IMG/VR virus record: IMGVR_UViG_3300025652_000187
Span: 1-39,012 of that record
Direction: 5' to 3' (one strand)
Length of the DNA: 39,012 nucleotides
Source: a virus
Below are positions 20,819 to 28,241 of the stretch, piece by piece; the stretch's first letter is position 1, and each line of letters begins with the position of its first letter. The position numbers and the translations under genes are program-made. The notes below the pieces were generated by a model. The model was not told the DNA's origin, searched no databases, and saw only the letters and a program-made list of their open reading frames with translations.

Positions 20819-21337
20819 ATGAACAGTATACTAATCGTAGGCCATGCTCGCCATGGAAAGGACACCGTAGCCGAGATCCTACGGGACTCTTACGGCTATA
20901 CTTTTGAGAGCAGTAGTCATGCGTGTCTAAGGATTTTCATATATGAGCTACTTAAAGATAAGTACGGGTACACTACACTTGAGGAATGTTTTCAAGATAG
21001 GGTCAACCATAGAGCCGAATGGAAACAGTTGATAACGATGTACAACACCCCAGATAAGACAAGACTGGCTAGGGCTATTATAAAGGACAATGACATCTAC
21101 GTTGGGATGCGTTGTGAGGATGAACTTGCAGCTTGTGACCTTATTGGTTTGTTTGATTACGTTATCTGGGTTGATGCTGATAAAAGAAAACCACCAGAAA
21201 GTGAAGAATCTATGACAATAAAGCTTGACGACAGTATGTATGTAGTAGATAATAACGGCACTGAAGATGATTTGATAAAGCAAGTTGAGAAATTGGTAAG
21301 ATTTATGAAGGTCGATAACATATTGGAGGGTTTATGA
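20819..21337 (+). CDS. Deoxynucleoside monophosphate kinase-like P-loop protein (172 aa)
   Basis: LIVGHARHGKDTVAEIL at residues 5-21 is a P-loop (G-x4-GKD-T), as in T4 gp1-type dNMP kinases. NDIYVGMRCEDELAAC is the usual V-G-x-R...E segment after the lid, and FDYVIWVDADKRKPP is a dNMP kinase-type D-A/D-R loop. It phosphorylates dNMPs for DNA synthesis. Size (172 aa) is small but plausible. TAGGAG precedes the ATG. It overlaps the next gene by 4 nt. Confidence 0.75.
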   Translation: MNSILIVGHARHGKDTVAEILRDSYGYTFESSSHACLRIFIYELLKDKYGYTTLEECFQDRVNHRAEWKQLITMYNTPDKTRLARAIIKDNDIYVGMRCEDELAACDLIGLFDYVIWVDADKRKPPESEESMTIKLDDSMYVVDNNGTEDDLIKQVEKLVRFMKVDNILEGL

Positions 21338-21519
21338 AAGAGTTGTTTATCAGGTATCACGTTACTTCCACACATGGTGGGTATACAGGGTGGGATATTA
21401 TAAAGTATGACCCAACCATACAAAATGCAAGACACAAAGTACTTGACTTTTTGTATGATATTCATATACTAGATGGTGTTACTGATGTTGATGTACTTGC
21501 TGTAAACACAATTAATTAG
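21334..21519 (+). CDS. Small hypothetical protein (61 aa)
   Basis: ATG at 21334 shares four bases with the previous stop and follows GGAGGG. The sequence has a beta-rich N-terminus (ELFIRYHVTSTHGGYTGWDI) and a C-terminal helix. No domain is recognised. Its TAG stop is the first part of the TAGGAG SD of the next gene. Confidence 0.65.
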   Translation: MKELFIRYHVTSTHGGYTGWDIIKYDPTIQNARHKVLDFLYDIHILDGVTDVDVLAVNTIN

Positions 21520-21528
21520 GAGATAAAT

Positions 21529-22122
21529 ATGGGCCAGAGGTATATAATAGGTGATTGTCACTTAGACCATAAAGGTATTTCTAAGTTCAGGAAGCGTAAG
21601 AACGGGCTCACAGGTATGCCGTATACATCCGAGGAGCAACATGAGCTTATGTACGAAGCGTTGGCCCAAGTTAATAAAAGGGATCACCTGTTTCTCATGG
21701 GGGATATAGCCTTTAGTAAGGAAGCTCTTGCGCGTATTAAAGCTCTACCTTGTAGGGATAAGATACTACTTGTTGGTAATCATTGCCGAGAGTTTGGTAT
21801 AAAGATGGAGGATTTAGTGGAAGCTTATGATAAAGTCTATTCTCTTCGTTCATATAAAGGGTTTTGGCTAAGCCATGCTCCTATCCACCCACAAGAGCTT
21901 CGTGGTAAGCTTAACATACATGGCCACCTACACTACCACCACATACTGACAGAAGCTGCTATGCTTGATAGTCGGTATATTAATGTTAGTGCTGAGTACA
22001 CTGGGTATAAGCCTATTCTGTTTGAACATGTCATATCGGCACAATATTATGAAGAATGCCAAGAAAAGTTTGACGAGTATGTTAAATTAGGCTATGCTGA
22101 CAACACTTGTATAATCAATTAG
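21529..22122 (+). CDS. Second metallophosphoesterase (197 aa)
   Basis: Motifs: GDCHLDH (D9, H11), LMGDIAF, LVGNHCREF, SHAPIHP and NIHGHLHYH. This is a complete calcineurin-like set in a single small domain. It lacks the HTH of the protein at 18933 and is closer in layout to short phage/bacterial MPEs that act on nucleotides or small phosphates. TAGGAG precedes the start. It also ends in AATTAGGAG, the SD for the next gene. Confidence 0.8.
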   Translation: MGQRYIIGDCHLDHKGISKFRKRKNGLTGMPYTSEEQHELMYEALAQVNKRDHLFLMGDIAFSKEALARIKALPCRDKILLVGNHCREFGIKMEDLVEAYDKVYSLRSYKGFWLSHAPIHPQELRGKLNIHGHLHYHHILTEAAMLDSRYINVSAEYTGYKPILFEHVISAQYYEECQEKFDEYVKLGYADNTCIIN

Positions 22123-22132
22123 GAGAAATACT

Positions 22133-22480
22133 ATGATAGAACCTTACAACTCCAGTAAAACTATCGACGAAAACACTTGGTTTAATCACCTACTATTGCA
22201 GTCAGATATAATGCCCCTAGTTAAATTAGAGGGGTTTGATTCAAGCTGTATGATGATTAATCTAACCATAAACAACGTACCTGTACGTATTCAGAACTTC
22301 AATGAAGTGTTAGAAGAGTGGAGTGATAGGATAGAGGCACAGATAAAGGGTGATCTCGATTACTTCAAAGCCGAGGAAGCTGTAACTAAAAGGGCAGAAG
22401 AGCTTATCAAGGACAAGTTGCATAATATTTCTGAGGTACTACGTGAAGTGGAGGATAGTCTATGGAAACTGGAGTCATAG
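22133..22480 (+). CDS. Hypothetical helical protein (115 aa)
   Basis: The SD is TAGGAGAAATACT. The first half is mixed (FNHLLLQSDIMPLVKLEGFD) and the second half a long charged helix (FKAEEAVTKRAEELIKDKLH). No domain is recognised. It overlaps the next gene by 19 nt. It begins a run of small unknown genes with no recognised enzyme. Confidence 0.65.
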   Translation: MIEPYNSSKTIDENTWFNHLLLQSDIMPLVKLEGFDSSCMMINLTINNVPVRIQNFNEVLEEWSDRIEAQIKGDLDYFKAEEAVTKRAEELIKDKLHNISEVLREVEDSLWKLES

Positions 22481-22791
22481 GGGCTAGTGATAATGGTTTA
22501 GGAAAGCTACTTAAAGAGTATAATGAAGGTAAGATACAGATCTATGAAGGAGGGATACAGTACGACGGTTGGGTAAAGACTGGGTTTGGTAGTACCAACA
22601 GGAAAGCCATGCCTATTAATAGTCCTAATTACATCTACAACTACTTAGAGTCCTTTGGCATAGTACCAGAAGAGTATGGTATAATTCACCCAATAGCAGA
22701 GAAGTATGCTCATATGGACAAGTCTGAGTTGATGGTTGAACTCACTCAACTTGAGTTGGAGATCGAAAACTACAGAAGTATGTTTGGTTAA
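22462..22791 (+). CDS. Hypothetical protein (109 aa)
   Basis: ATG 22462 lies inside the previous gene, preceded by GTGGAGGA. The N-terminal half is mixed and Tyr/Gly-rich (YEGGIQYDGWVKTGFGSTN). The C-terminus is helical (KSELMVELTQLELEIENYRS), suited to oligomerisation. No domain recognised. Confidence 0.65.
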   Translation: METGVIGASDNGLGKLLKEYNEGKIQIYEGGIQYDGWVKTGFGSTNRKAMPINSPNYIYNYLESFGIVPEEYGIIHPIAEKYAHMDKSELMVELTQLELEIENYRSMFG

Positions 22792-22805
22792 TATAGGAGG
22801 GTACT

Positions 22806-23012
22806 ATGACAACACTGGATATACACGCAATAGAAGATGCAAATGTAAGCAGGCTGGTAGAGGATGCTATAACAAGAGTGAAAGGCACGTCTAGCCATGT
22901 TAGTATCATTAATAGCATAGTTTCACTCAATACAGCAACTTATGAAATTATTGATGATGACTCCCGTAAGGTGTATGTGGTTCGAATTCAATTTGAGGGG
23001 TTAGGAGAATGA
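22806..23012 (+). CDS. Small hypothetical protein (68 aa)
   Basis: TATAGGAGGG precedes the ATG. The protein is acidic with a helix (VSRLVEDAITRVKGTSS) followed by strands. Nothing further is recognised. It overlaps the next gene by 4 nt (ATGA). Confidence 0.6.
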   Translation: MTTLDIHAIEDANVSRLVEDAITRVKGTSSHVSIINSIVSLNTATYEIIDDDSRKVYVVRIQFEGLGE

Positions 23013-23422
23013 ATAATGGCCGTATCACTATAAGTAGACCAACGTGTGGTAATGGTGATGAATATATCAGCATAACCATAAAGGATTCCACGTCAAAGGA
23101 GAGGTTCTTAGATATAAGGGTTAGTTACGAGGATTTTGCAAAAGCGTTAACAGGACTTTCAGAGGTAGAATGTAATATTATCACAAGGAACCTTGATAGG
23201 GTTGGTAAGAAAAAGGAGTCAATGGAGATAGTGTTTAAATTGCGAGAGTACAGGGAGATGGAAAATCTTAATGGGACTGTAGAGGCACTGGCGTATGCAG
23301 CAACGCCAGAGGGCTGGGAACCTAGTTTGTACTTCGGGAGTAAGAATTCATTCTTCGAGGAAGATGGCGCGTACTGGGCAAGAACCACTGCTAATAGATG
23401 GGTTGAGGAGGGCAGTATATGA
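23009..23422 (+). CDS. Conserved small phage protein (137 aa)
   Basis: Start ATGA overlaps the previous stop; TAGGAG lies upstream. The pattern ITISRPTCGNGDEYISITIK, then FLDIRVSYEDFAKALTGLSE, is one I recall from several enterobacterial phage and prophage proteins of unknown role (beta-sheet followed by D-x-x-x-A-L-T-G). The C-terminal part (EGWEPSLYFGSKNSFF) is aromatic. Function unknown. It overlaps the next gene by 4 nt. Confidence 0.65.
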   Translation: MNNGRITISRPTCGNGDEYISITIKDSTSKERFLDIRVSYEDFAKALTGLSEVECNIITRNLDRVGKKKESMEIVFKLREYREMENLNGTVEALAYAATPEGWEPSLYFGSKNSFFEEDGAYWARTTANRWVEEGSI

Positions 23423-23646
23423 GTATATTGAATTTAGACACAGGTGAAGTATCTTCAGCGATTGAGGAGATAGTGTGGGATGGTGGTAGAGTTGGGCAGT
23501 GTAAAGTAAGGCTCGATAAAGATGAAGACTTAATTGAGTATCTTGAAGAGAATGGGGATAGTCTTTACCTTGATCTCAGTAACCTGAATAATGTTATTAA
23601 AGCTTTAACAAAAGCTGCTGAGTTGTGGGGAACTGCTGATGAGTAG
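23419..23646 (+). CDS. Small acidic protein (75 aa)
   Basis: The ATGA overlap continues the coupled run. It ends in LYLDLSNLNNVIKALTKAAE, similar in pattern to the C-terminus of the 52-aa protein at 9276. No domain recognised. It overlaps the next membrane miniprotein by 8 nt. Confidence 0.6.
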   Translation: MSILNLDTGEVSSAIEEIVWDGGRVGQCKVRLDKDEDLIEYLEENGDSLYLDLSNLNNVIKALTKAAELWGTADE

Positions 23647-23794
23647 GTACTGGGTCGTAGTAGGGATCTCTATGATTACACAGATTCTTATGTGGACAGG
23701 GGCTACACTACAACCAGAGCATGTGTTGTACTATGGCGTTTCAAGTGTATTTGTTACTATGAACCTGCTTACGGAGTTGAGAGATGAAAAGTAA
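23639..23794 (+). CDS. Small membrane protein (51 aa)
   Basis: ATG 23639 overlaps the end of the 75-aa gene. It has two hydrophobic helices, near residues 4-20 (YWVVVGISMITQILMW) and 28-44 (HVLYYGVSSVFVTMNLL), joined by a polar loop, with a positively and negatively charged C-terminus. It is one of several phage miniproteins expected in the inner membrane. It overlaps the nucleotidase gene by 11 nt. Confidence 0.6.
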   Translation: MSRYWVVVGISMITQILMWTGATLQPEHVLYYGVSSVFVTMNLLTELRDEK

Positions 23795-24380
23795 ACCCCT
23801 TATAGCTGTAGACTGTGACCTGACCCTAGTTGACTCTGATAAACACTGGATTGATTGGTTGGAGAAGGTTACGGGTACTAAGTTAGAATATAAAGACCGC
23901 CTGGACTACGACTTAACTAAATACTTTAAAGCTGAACTAGCATACGAAGGGCTAACCGGATATGAATTCTGGAACTCTCCCACCCTCTACGACCATATGG
24001 AGCCCATGCAAGGCTCTATAGAAGCTCTCCAGCACATCAAATCACTAGGCGTTGACCTAGTATGTCTATCACGTGTTATGGGCCACCACGGCGCATCCAA
24101 GCGTGCCTTTATCGAACGTTACTTCCCTTTCTTTGACGCTACATATTTATGCGGTAAGAATCAAAAATCCTTCCTCCACTGTGATATTATTATTGAGGAT
24201 AGGTGTGAAGAGTTAAAAGGCTTTACAAAAGACACCACAGGTATTATCCTCTACAACAGATACATAGAGTTGTGTCCTATAGACTGTTTGCTATATGTAG
24301 CGAGAGACTGGAGTGATGTGGCTAAATGGTGTCAGTTGTTATTAGATAAAACTGAGGAGAAAGTGTATGGGTGTATTTGA
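23784..24380 (+). CDS. HAD-family deoxyribonucleotidase-like protein (198 aa)
   Basis: Motif I is VDCDLTLVDSD (D9 nucleophile, D11 acid). CLSRVMG supplies motif II with a Ser. KNQKSFLHCD and then IIIEDRCEE supply the lysine and the terminal acidic motif. This arrangement matches 5'(3')-deoxyribonucleotidases of the 5NTC type. The reaction is dephosphorylation of dNMPs; together with ThyX and dNMP kinase it would reshape the nucleotide pool. The overlap with the previous gene is 11 nt and with the next 14 nt. Confidence 0.75.
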   Translation: MKSKPLIAVDCDLTLVDSDKHWIDWLEKVTGTKLEYKDRLDYDLTKYFKAELAYEGLTGYEFWNSPTLYDHMEPMQGSIEALQHIKSLGVDLVCLSRVMGHHGASKRAFIERYFPFFDATYLCGKNQKSFLHCDIIIEDRCEELKGFTKDTTGIILYNRYIELCPIDCLLYVARDWSDVAKWCQLLLDKTEEKVYGCI

Positions 24381-24603
24381 AGTAGTTATGTTATATTGGG
24401 TTTTACCAAGTTTAATAGTGTTCCTTATACATTGTGAAGTAGCTAGAAGACTAAAAGACCCTATTGATGGGTGGGATTGGTTTACGTGGCTTATGGCTAT
24501 GATAATGATTGTGTGTTGGCCACTTAGCTCATTATTCTTTATATCTAATTTCTTCCCGTACCTGCTTACTCCAATCACATTTAAGGGGAGAGACGATGTA
24601 TAA
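24367..24603 (+). CDS. Small membrane protein (78 aa)
   Basis: AGGAGAAAG precedes the ATG inside the end of the nucleotidase gene. Two strong hydrophobic segments, residues 4-24 and 40-68, are joined by a charged loop with RRLKDPIDGWD. The C-terminus is positively charged and probably cytoplasmic. Function unknown. It overlaps the next gene by 8 nt. Confidence 0.65.
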   Translation: MGVFEVVMLYWVLPSLIVFLIHCEVARRLKDPIDGWDWFTWLMAMIMIVCWPLSSLFFISNFFPYLLTPITFKGRDDV

Positions 24604-25210
24604 CTTAACAGAACAACAGAAAGAGCTTTGCGCTAAAGAGGTGATTATGTTTAATCGTCTTATTACAACAGAAGAACAGAGAAGTACAAAAGAGTACATT
24701 ACACTTTGTGACAACTTGCTTAAGGAGGAGTTTAACGAGATGCTGGATGCAAGTACAAAAGAAGACCAAGTACAGTACTTAGATGGTGTGTGTGATACGT
24801 TCGTTACCTTGGTGCAACTACAGGATGCATTAGGTAAGGACTCCTTTACATCAGAGCTACTAGAGGATTATGTAGTAGTACCACACGTATCTGGCTACTA
24901 TTGTTGGCCCACACCCGCTAAGCGCAGACGCGACTATTACGGAGCTATACTAGAAGTGTGCAGAAGTAATCTAACTAAAGTACCTACTATTAGGGAGGTG
25001 ATAGGGATGTATGGGCCTGATCTGGCTATTGCCTGTGAAGCAGCTAAGGATTGGGTAGAAACTCATAGATCGTACAAAGGTATATGGTGGGATACTGTGG
25101 TAGATGCAGATTGGACATGGAGGGTGGTATTTAAGGATGAGAATAACAAAGTAATGAAGCCGTGGTGTTTTGAAGAACCACAATTAGAGCAGTTCATCAG
25201 CTCGTACTAA
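24596..25210 (+). CDS. MazG-like nucleotide pyrophosphohydrolase (204 aa)
   Basis: ATG at 24596 follows AAGGGGAGAG; the upstream ATG at 24509 lies far inside the previous gene. LKEEFNEMLDASTKEDQ, then LDGVCDTFVTLV, is the E-E-x-x-E ... D-x-x-x-D pattern of the all-alpha NTP-PPase superfamily. It would cleave NTPs to NMP and pyrophosphate. The C-terminal half (about residues 95-204) is aromatic and has no recognised family. Its position between the nucleotidase and ThyX supports a nucleotide role. Confidence 0.6.
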   Translation: MYNLTEQQKELCAKEVIMFNRLITTEEQRSTKEYITLCDNLLKEEFNEMLDASTKEDQVQYLDGVCDTFVTLVQLQDALGKDSFTSELLEDYVVVPHVSGYYCWPTPAKRRRDYYGAILEVCRSNLTKVPTIREVIGMYGPDLAIACEAAKDWVETHRSYKGIWWDTVVDADWTWRVVFKDENNKVMKPWCFEEPQLEQFISSY

Positions 25211-25225
25211 GAGAGAGGGGGTGAT

Positions 25226-25360
25226 TTAGCTGTTCTTATAGACTACTCAGAAGAGCCTAAGTGGTTGGTGTCTTTTTGTTTATTGGGCGTTTCCTTTGTC
25301 TGGACTCTTTTAGAATCTGGTTTTGTTGAGCAACTGTTAAATAAAAAGGAGAGAGTATGA
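25226..25360 (+). pseudogene. Small membrane ORF with a possible lost start codon
   Basis: A strong purine SD, GAGAGAGGGGG (25211-25221), is followed by an open frame that would start at TTA (25226). It reads LAVLIDYSEEPKWLVSFCLL, continues through a hydrophobic helix, and ends at TGA 25358-25360, sharing bases with the next ATG. TTA is not a start codon; TTG would be. The nearest usable start is TTG 25265 (31 aa). It lies in the same frame as the MazG-like gene, whose TAA is at 25208. Confidence 0.35.
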
Positions 25361-25539
25361 AACTAAGTAGTGTTTTGTTAATAGTAGGAGCAGCCCCGCT
25401 AGTGTTAGCTGCTTATACTATATTAGGAATTGAGGCGTATAGCGCCTTAACAGAGCGACCTATCTATAGCACAGCGGTATTTATTGTCAGTCTGTGTCTT
25501 GTTATAGGGGTTTTGATGAAGATAGAGGAGGAAGTATGA
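25357..25539 (+). CDS. Small membrane protein (60 aa)
   Basis: GGAGAGAGT precedes the ATG. Two hydrophobic helices, residues 5-27 and 37-55, make it a likely inner-membrane protein. The acidic C-terminus MKIEEEV is cytoplasmic or periplasmic, orientation uncertain. It overlaps the next gene by 4 nt. Function unknown. Confidence 0.65.
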   Translation: MKLSSVLLIVGAAPLVLAAYTILGIEAYSALTERPIYSTAVFIVSLCLVIGVLMKIEEEV

Positions 25540-25838
25540 GCACAACATATGATATTGTAGAAGGGTACAGGGTGTTACACGGTACAAAGGTGCACACTGG
25601 TTACACACTAGAACGTTACCACGAAGGAGGTGGTACAGTAAGAAACCCAGGTACTGGTGAGATGGTAGAACGCAAACCTACTTGGGCGTTGATTGGGTAT
25701 TACCCCAATATGAAGCAATGTATAGCTACCGTAGTGGAGGAGCTTACACTAGCCAACAAGCAAGTAACTACCGTTGAAGGTTACTTAAACAAAGCCACGG
25801 AGTTGGGTAAACAAATAGGAGGACGATTTGCAAACTGA
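25536..25838 (+). CDS. Hypothetical protein (100 aa)
   Basis: GAGGAGGAAGT precedes ATG 25536; the earlier in-frame ATG at 25494 has no SD. The pattern is a strand-rich core (HTGYTLERYHEGGGTVRN, later PTWALIGYYPN) followed by a helix. This resembles small phage proteins of unknown role. No domain is claimed. It overlaps ThyX by 11 nt. Confidence 0.65.
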   Translation: MSTTYDIVEGYRVLHGTKVHTGYTLERYHEGGGTVRNPGTGEMVERKPTWALIGYYPNMKQCIATVVEELTLANKQVTTVEGYLNKATELGKQIGGRFAN

Positions 25839-26712
25839 TGATATTGTACCAGGAAAGATTATAAAGCATACCAAGTTTGGTGACACAGAGTTGGTTACTG
25901 TAGAGGTGGAGCTACACCGCTTTGTGTTAGCCCAAGTAAACACACATAGAACATTCTCACGTAATTACCAAAGCTCAAGGGCCATGCCGATCCTTAAACA
26001 ACTTGAGCAGATTAAGAACAATCCAGCTATGCCGCTACACTATGGTACAGCTAAGAAGGGGATGGTAGCAGGAGAGCCATTATCAGGTGAGAGTTTAGAG
26101 AAGGCTAAAGAGATTATCTTAAGTATCAGGGACTTTAGTATTAAAGGTGTTGAGCAATTACAAGAACTGGGGCTCAGCAAAGAGACAGCAAACCGTTATC
26201 TGGAGCCTTGGATGTACACTAAAGGCATCATTACAGCAACTAAGAAGCATTGGGAGTGGTTCTTTAAACTTCGTAGTTACCCTGACGCACAGAAGGAGAT
26301 ACGTGTCGTATCAGACTGTATCCGTGATGCGCTACGTACCTCTAAACCAGAAATGGTGGGGATTGGTGAATGGCACCTACCATACGTGGATCTCAAGGAT
26401 GGTAAGTACATGGTCAATGGTATTGTTGTTAGTAAAGCGCAAGCTATAAGAACCTCTACAGCAGCGTGTGCTCAGATTAGTTATCGAACACTAGACCTAA
26501 CAGAAGATAAGATTAACAATATATATGAGATGCTTAAACTACCCAAAGGAGGTGTAGTACCCAAAGAAGCTCCTCACTACAGCGCTGCTGAGCACCAAGC
26601 CATGGCATCCACACCAAGGTCTCTAACGTGGAGTGGAAACTTTTATACACCTGACTATAAGCAATATCGGAAAATGTTAGAATCTGGGATTGAACAAGAA
26701 TTTATAAACTGA
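25828..26712 (+). CDS. thyX: FAD-dependent thymidylate synthase (294 aa)
   Basis: This enzyme makes dTMP from dUMP using methylene-THF and reduced FAD. The ThyX motif appears as H40-R41-x-x-S44-x-N46-x-x-S49-x-R51 (THRTFSRNYQSSR), with Thr in place of the first Arg. A second region, FFKLRSYPDAQKEIRVVS, is the L-R...A-Q-x-E-I-R dUMP/FAD segment. Length is somewhat above the usual 220-250, with a longer middle helical part. TTG start after ATAGGAGG. It lies with dNMP kinase, deoxynucleotidase and MazG-like genes. Confidence 0.85.
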   Translation: MQTDDIVPGKIIKHTKFGDTELVTVEVELHRFVLAQVNTHRTFSRNYQSSRAMPILKQLEQIKNNPAMPLHYGTAKKGMVAGEPLSGESLEKAKEIILSIRDFSIKGVEQLQELGLSKETANRYLEPWMYTKGIITATKKHWEWFFKLRSYPDAQKEIRVVSDCIRDALRTSKPEMVGIGEWHLPYVDLKDGKYMVNGIVVSKAQAIRTSTAACAQISYRTLDLTEDKINNIYEMLKLPKGGVVPKEAPHYSAAEHQAMASTPRSLTWSGNFYTPDYKQYRKMLESGIEQEFIN

Positions 26713-26728
26713 TAATTAAGGGGTCATA

Positions 26729-27229
26729 GTGGAGGATAATGTGGTTAATATAGAAGAGTGGAAAAAAGAATTAGAGGGCTTGAAATCGGATTATCAAGAT
26801 TTATATAATGACTTAATTGAGAGTGGGAAGACACTCAGTGAAGCACTAACAATTGTTAGGCATGTTAAGAGGCAAGAGCCTGAGTATTGGGCTGCTACTG
26901 AGTTTATGGATATACAGTTAAGTTTTCTAGTTGAAGATTTGAACGGGTATGGTTGGGGTGGTAAGAGTAAGAAAGAGAGAGCAGATATGCTTTGGGAGCT
27001 TGGCATGAATACCAAGACAGGGAAGTGGACACAATCTCTACGTCGTAAGATGGTAGGAACTAAACTAGAGTGGAAAGAGGTTGTGTGGGGAGGAGAGCGT
27101 TTAGATAAGGGTTGGTTAACTAAGCGTAGAGAAGACTTCACACACTATGCCTCCGACGAAGCCAGAGACATATACAGAATGCGTAAGGATTACGGATATA
27201 AACAAGAGGTTATGAAGTTAGGTTATTGA
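26729..27229 (+). CDS. Hypothetical protein (166 aa), last rightward gene
   Basis: GTG start after AAGGGGT. The N-terminal half is a long helix with EEWKKELEGLKSDYQDLYND; the middle has NGYGWGGKSKKERADMLWEL; the C-terminus is basic and Tyr-rich (RRKMVGTKLEWKEVVW, KDYGYKQEVMKLGY). No family is recognised. Its stop lies 5 nt from the stop of the leftward gene at 27235, a convergent junction. Confidence 0.7.
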   Translation: MEDNVVNIEEWKKELEGLKSDYQDLYNDLIESGKTLSEALTIVRHVKRQEPEYWAATEFMDIQLSFLVEDLNGYGWGGKSKKERADMLWELGMNTKTGKWTQSLRRKMVGTKLEWKEVVWGGERLDKGWLTKRREDFTHYASDEARDIYRMRKDYGYKQEVMKLGY

Positions 27230-27234
27230 TGTGT

Positions 27235-27594
27235 CTACTCCCCTGGTTGTTTGGCTTTAGCTTTTCTAGGCCAGGGGAAACCGAACCCACCATTTGGACG
27301 CCAGCCAGCGTACCACTCCCACCGCTCGCCTCGATAAGACATAAACGGGAGACAAAAATATTTAGTGCATACTTTAGAGAATCGGAATCCTCCATTAGGA
27401 TTCCATAGAGAATCGACGCGTTCCACTACGTAATCGTGAATACCGATCCAATGAAACGTGAAGTTGTGCAGAGGGTTTCGCCACCACCAAAGTAACTGCC
27501 TCACCCAGTAATAACAGTCTGGGTAAAAGGGCGGGGGAGGTAGATCTTCTGCATTTCCGAATGGGTTATACTTACTATTGATATTAATTTTCAT
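27235..27594 (-). CDS. Aromatic-rich small phage protein, DUF7338-like (119 aa)
   Basis: The product is dense in Trp, Tyr, Phe and Pro. Its signature RNPLHNFTFHWIG lies near residues 39-51, followed by many Gly-Phe-Pro turns (FGFPWPRKAKA). I recall this signature from a DUF-type family of small phage proteins (DUF7338, from memory). The role is unknown. A weak SD is seen (GGAAGCGGAG, far from the ATG). The hairpin at 27239-27278 lies within its 3' end. It is the last gene of the leftward arm. Confidence 0.65.
   Translation of the reverse strand: MKININSKYNPFGNAEDLPPPPFYPDCYYWVRQLLWWWRNPLHNFTFHWIGIHDYVVERVDSLWNPNGGFRFSKVCTKYFCLPFMSYRGERWEWYAGWRPNGGFGFPWPRKAKAKQPGE
27239..27278. terminator. 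Hairpin at the convergent junction
   Basis: TCCCCTGG (27239-27246) pairs perfectly with CCAGGGGA (27271-27278), with a 24-nt loop. Neither side has a T-run, so it is not a classical intrinsic terminator. Its place just beyond the last rightward gene suggests a transcript-end or insulation role for both arms. The bases also encode the end of the leftward gene. Confidence 0.4.
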
Positions 27595-27669
27595 TTTGTC
27601 TTATAACTCCGCTTCCAATTATATCGTCTGTACTTTTATCTACGACGTTATACACACAACTTGTCCTGT

Positions 27670-27717
27670 TCAAATATCTTCCTCCCGCTCACCCAAACAA
27701 CCTGAAAATATATGCAT
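27670..27717 (-). pseudogene. Relic of an adhesin gene start (15 codons)
   Basis: One base after the stop of the upstream fibre gene lies ATG, reading MHIFSGCLGEREEDI then TGA. The start of the SPRY-like gene at 31981 reads MHIFSGCMGGELLPAF and also begins one base after a stop. About 30 bases match with three differences. The rest of the gene is gone here. It marks a removed or exchanged adhesin. Confidence 0.55.
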
Positions 27718-27718
27718 A
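27685..27718 (-). repeat. Adhesin-locus direct repeat A, copy 1
   Basis: This covers the start region TATGCATATATTTTC and the GGTTGT and TGGGTG that follow, with two single-base differences inside. Copy 2 is at 31949-31982. Both are in the same orientation and bound the segment containing the SPRY-like, G8 and small fibre genes, so recombination between them could delete or swap that whole block. Confidence 0.7.
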
Positions 27719-28168
27719 TTATGATCCGTTCTTTATGAAGTCCCACGTATTATTACCGGCGTATATAAGCTGACCAGTTTGTCCTGCATCAGGTAAGTCT
27801 AATCCACTAGCTGCTGGGTTAACTGTCACTCCTGCTGCCCCAGCCACTGTGACAACACCATCTCCTGCTCTACGTAGCACTATAGAGTCACCTAGTGTCC
27901 AAGGGATGTCGTCAGTATGTGGTACAGTTAGTGCTATAGCAGCCGCGTTTGTGAACCTAATATACCCACTCTTATCAGACAGGAGTAGAGTCCTTGCAGT
28001 GGTGGATTCTTCTAGTATGTTGACATTAAATGGATTTCCACCATTCAGGGCTGCTATTAGAACATCAGCAGATATTCTTTTATCAATACCTCCTTGAGAG
28101 ATGTGTATAAAGTCGCTACTGTTTATTGCCGTAGCAGCAGGTAATTGATCTATTCTTTTATCGGCCAT
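27719..28168 (-). CDS. Small tail-fibre-like protein with anchor motif (149 aa)
   Basis: The start MADKRIDQLPAATAINSSDF matches the pattern of the fibre at 33360-34025 (MTKQISELPATPGLVTTDL), a short N-terminal element likely used to dock to the virion. The rest is beta-rich (TLLLSDKSGYIRFTNAAAIA, then SIVLRRAGDGVVTVAG) and ends in ntWDFIKNGS, as in phage collar/fibre proteins. It probably is a short fibre or adaptor for the adjacent G8 protein. The bases around its ATG recur at 31231-31250. Confidence 0.65.
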   Translation of the reverse strand: MADKRIDQLPAATAINSSDFIHISQGGIDKRISADVLIAALNGGNPFNVNILEESTTARTLLLSDKSGYIRFTNAAAIALTVPHTDDIPWTLGDSIVLRRAGDGVVTVAGAAGVTVNPAASGLDLPDAGQTGQLIYAGNNTWDFIKNGS

Positions 28169-28241
28169 TATTGTTTCTCTATTCTGTTATTGGCTAAACC
28201 TAGTGCGCTGTACACCAGATTTTCTAGGTTCAGTGGAGTAT

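Noticed and set aside
26147-26449. Alternative 100-aa rightward ORF inside thyX
   Set aside because: It lies wholly within a well-supported gene in another frame, has no SD and has an implausible composition.
27226-27408. 60-aa rightward ORF at the convergent junction
   Set aside because: It is the shadow of the leftward 119-aa gene, which has a recognisable family signature.
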